Below, piece after piece: positions 61,760-64,000 of a DNA stretch of 64,000 nucleotides. Source of the stretch: Drosophila pseudoobscura (lineage: Eukaryota; Arthropoda; Insecta; Diptera; Drosophilidae); NCBI RefSeq assembly GCF_009870125.1, contig NC_046683.1, positions 13,711,001 to 13,775,000 of the forward strand, given 5' to 3'. The notes under the pieces were generated by a model. The model saw only the letters and a list, made by a program, of their open reading frames with translations. It did not search any database and was not told the DNA's origin. Numbering within the stretch: the stretch's first letter is position 1; the number at the start of each line of letters is the position of its first letter. Position numbers and translations under genes: made by a program.

Positions 61760-62185
61760 GTTCGATTTTGTGGTGAACATGGATGTGTGTAACGACCCCA
61801 TAAACTATGTCTATACTTGATCAGCATCAATAGCCGAGTCGATTGAGCCTTGTCTGTCCGTCCCTATGAGCGCCTTGTGCTCAAAGACTATAAAAGCTAG
61901 AGCAACGACATTTTGTATCCAGACTTCTGTGATATGTCACTGTTACAAGTGTATTTCAAAATTTCGCACCACCCCCTTCCGCCACCACAAAAAACGAAAA
62001 TGCGAGGCATCCACAATTTTAATGATACGGGAAAATTAAAAACTCACAAGCATAGATCATGACCAAATGTACCAGATTGCCGAATTTTGATCAGATTGGA
62101 TTATTATTATAGAAGAGATATATAATCTCTGAAAGGCTCTGAGCTATACCATATTCTGCAGTTAGCGTTGCTCATCTGTCCAACT
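61760..62185. mobile_element. Dispersed noncoding repeat, probably a Helitron-like (DINE-1 type) fragment
   Basis: The stretch runs through TCTGTCCGTCCCTATGAGCG, GCTCAAAGACTATAAAAGC, GATCCAGACTTCTGTGATATG-like and GCAGTTAGCGTTGCTCATCTG segments. I associate this sequence with a very abundant noncoding repeat of obscura-group Drosophila, related to DINE-1/ISY Helitrons. It has no open frame of its own. The link is from memory of the family and was not checked by search. Element boundaries are approximate. Confidence 0.5.
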
Positions 62186-62662
62186 GGTTTTGAGCAAACA
62201 AAGTGTCTCAGTTTTGTAAAAGACTCGTGTTCCTTCGACACGAAACCGTAGGGCATCGTTCCCAACGGACAGTCAGCCTCCGTGGGAGCAGGGCATATGG
62301 TAGGAAAGAGAGACTGGAAGTATTGTTCAGTCAACAATACAGCCAACAATGGCAATAAAAAGGCAACGGGCAAGGCAAACCAAACAAGGAACCGCGGCGG
62401 AGGGACCGAACATTTTATCTGGATGGGAGTGATGTGGTCCCATCTGTATGTGACCTAGTAGGATGTTGGTATTACGGATGCATCAAGCGCCATGTAAATG
62501 AGTTTTTATATAGCGCTCATCTGCATTGGGACGGTCAATCAGCACCCAACTCCTTTTGCGCGACGAAACAATAAAAAAGAGGGAAAAGCCAATACCCAGT
62601 ACTCGCAAGGAGTGGAAGGACCTACTGCATTCAACTGACAGAAGAAAGCATATCTGAATATA

Positions 62663-63382
62663 CAGTGCCGCTCAACTGAATAGGTTCTACAATTTTCAAA
62701 AGTCAAACTGTGAGCTACAGTTTCTTTCATCAAAAATGAATGCAAATGTGTACAAAACTGTCATACAAAGGGCATTCCCACATTTGTCTAATATTTTTGG
62801 ATCGAAACCATGGATATACCAGCACGACAATGCACCCATTCATACTGCTGGAGTGGTAAAACAGTGGATAAGTCAACAAAATGTGAAATTTCTAGACTGG
62901 CCGCCGTACTCCCCGAACCTAAATATTATAGAAAACGTTTGGGGATTATTGTCTCGAAAAGTATATGAGGGCGGAAGGCAATTTCAAGACACTGAGACCC
63001 TAATTGACGCCATTAAATCAGCCCAGTGGTTGCCCAGACTATATCGCTCAATGTTCTAGAAAATTATTACAAGTCCATAACAGATCGAATATATGAAGTA
63101 ATATCAAACCAAGGTGGGACGACCAAATACTAACTTATACTTCATGGTTATTTTTGTATGTTAAAAACAGCAGAAGATGTGATTTTTGAATTTTTAAATT
63201 CCTGAACCTATTCAGTTGAGCTAAAATAAATAGGCAATAGGAAACCACAAACTTTCTTGCTATATTAACAATGAATCAATCTATGCAAAAAAAATTATTT
63301 CATATAAATCGGTAAGTTGGTTAAAAAGATATAGCGGTTTGACTTTTGAAAATTGTTGAACCTATTCAGTTGAGCGGCATTG
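62663..63382 (+). mobile_element. Tc1-type DNA transposon remnant, internally deleted
   Basis: Terminal inverted repeats of 48 bp lie at 62663-62710 and 63335-63382, with three mismatches. Each starts CAGTGCCGCTC (CAATGCCGCTC on the right) and is flanked by TA at 62661-62662 and 63383-63384, the Tc1/mariner target duplication. Inside is only the C-terminal part of a DDE transposase. A second internal copy of the repeat core (CCTATTCAGTTGAGC) at about 63208-63222 shows the original element had IR/DR-type ends. At 720 bp it is less than half of a full Tc1 element and cannot move by itself. Confidence 0.93.
62736..63133 (+). pseudogene. Broken Tc1-family transposase, C-terminal part
   Basis: The open frame 62736-63059 includes the second catalytic Asp in YQHDNAPIHTA, the signature FLDWPPYSPNLNIIENVWG with the third acidic residue (E), and the helix after it. 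The first third of the gene (DNA-binding domain and first Asp) is missing. After about 63045 the family-typical C-terminus continues in a different frame to TAA at 63131-63133, so there is also a frameshift. It is non-functional. Confidence 0.88.
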
Positions 63383-63384
63383 TA

Positions 63385-64000
63385 CATATACCCGTATAAA
63401 TACATGTATTTTCTTTCAAAAATATTGCAATTTTAATTTTAAAAAAGGCAGGAGTCTCTTAGCGGAGGGTATGCCGCAGTTCAAAAACAAAATTAAAAGA
63501 CTTTTGTTGCTCCTTTTTTACAATGGACCTCCTTTAAACCGATTACAGCTGTAATTAATGCTTACTGTTCGCTAGTCGGTTTTCCGGCATCAATCTGCCA
63601 CAATCTGATGCAGTTACAACTCGATTTTAAACAAAAATATTAGTACCATAGATTTGTGCAACACATGAATACGACACAGCAAATGGTTTTTCTGATCCTT
63701 TGAATAAAAAGCAGAAGAGAAAATATTCCTGGGGAGCAGAGCTTGTATAATTACGAGTATGTATGTTCATATGTTGACTATGGGGGTCCAGAATCATAAA
63801 AGAATATGGTGTCCCATTCACATGTCGCTCAACGCACATGCGACTGTGCATTCCTCATTGCTTGTGGCGACTCCCAAGGCTTACAGATTACAATCTTTAC
63901 GGTGTCCTCGGGTCTTCCTTTCTCTTGTGTCGGAAGGGTTGCTGCTCATTCCCCATTTTTGATGAATCAAATTCGTCGACTGCAACTTCTTTTACAAAGG
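63385..64000. other. No feature recognised
   Basis: Unique AT-rich sequence follows the transposon; only short open frames without resemblance to known proteins are present. Confidence 0.5.

Overview
The window is animal nuclear DNA from a Drosophila X-linked (Muller A) segment. Genes have short GT-AG introns, CAG/GGC-rich reading frames and AT-rich spacers. The proteins match the fly genes SelG (selenoprotein K), sicily (NDUFAF6), wispy (GLD-2 poly(A) polymerase), Upf1 and inaE (diacylglycerol lipase). A dispersed repeat near 61.8-62.2 kb resembles one I associate with the obscura species group. The species assignment is inference, not proof.

Layout. 1-6 kb, minus strand: the 5' half of an anoctamin (TMEM16) gene that runs off the left edge. 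6.5-8.8 kb, plus: two compact genes back to back, SelG and then sicily. SelG ends in an in-frame TGA followed by one glycine codon and a stop, and has a convincing SECIS hairpin in its 3' UTR. 9-16 kb, plus: wispy, with seven coding exons. 16.8-22.7 kb, minus: Upf1, convergent with wispy. 22.7-26.9 kb: the divergent region between Upf1 and inaE, with arrays of promoter-like GGTATATTT motifs in two opposed clusters. 26.9-47.5 kb, plus: inaE, with a 10.5 kb first intron that hosts a single-exon aldose-1-epimerase-like gene on the opposite strand, and two alternative 3' ends. 47.5-64 kb: no gene recognised; it holds simple repeats, a 33-bp minisatellite, a dispersed repeat and a decayed Tc1-type transposon.

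The genes do not form a pathway. Two loose themes are RNA metabolism (wispy adds poly(A) to maternal mRNAs, Upf1 runs nonsense-mediated decay) and membrane lipid handling (the anoctamin family includes scramblases; inaE makes 2-acylglycerols). Selenoprotein decoding and Upf1 meet conceptually, because a TGA Sec codon is a potential decay trigger. Here the SelG TGA lies in the last exon, only two codons from the true stop.

Most noteworthy: the mutarotase-like gene nested in inaE has lost the catalytic glutamate and one catalytic histidine, so it is probably a pseudoenzyme. Other points are the SelG Sec/SECIS pair, an in-frame 24-nt microexon in inaE, the inverted promoter-motif arrays between Upf1 and inaE, and several unexplained coding-like fragments. 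All exon boundaries were placed by eye from splice signals and reading frame.
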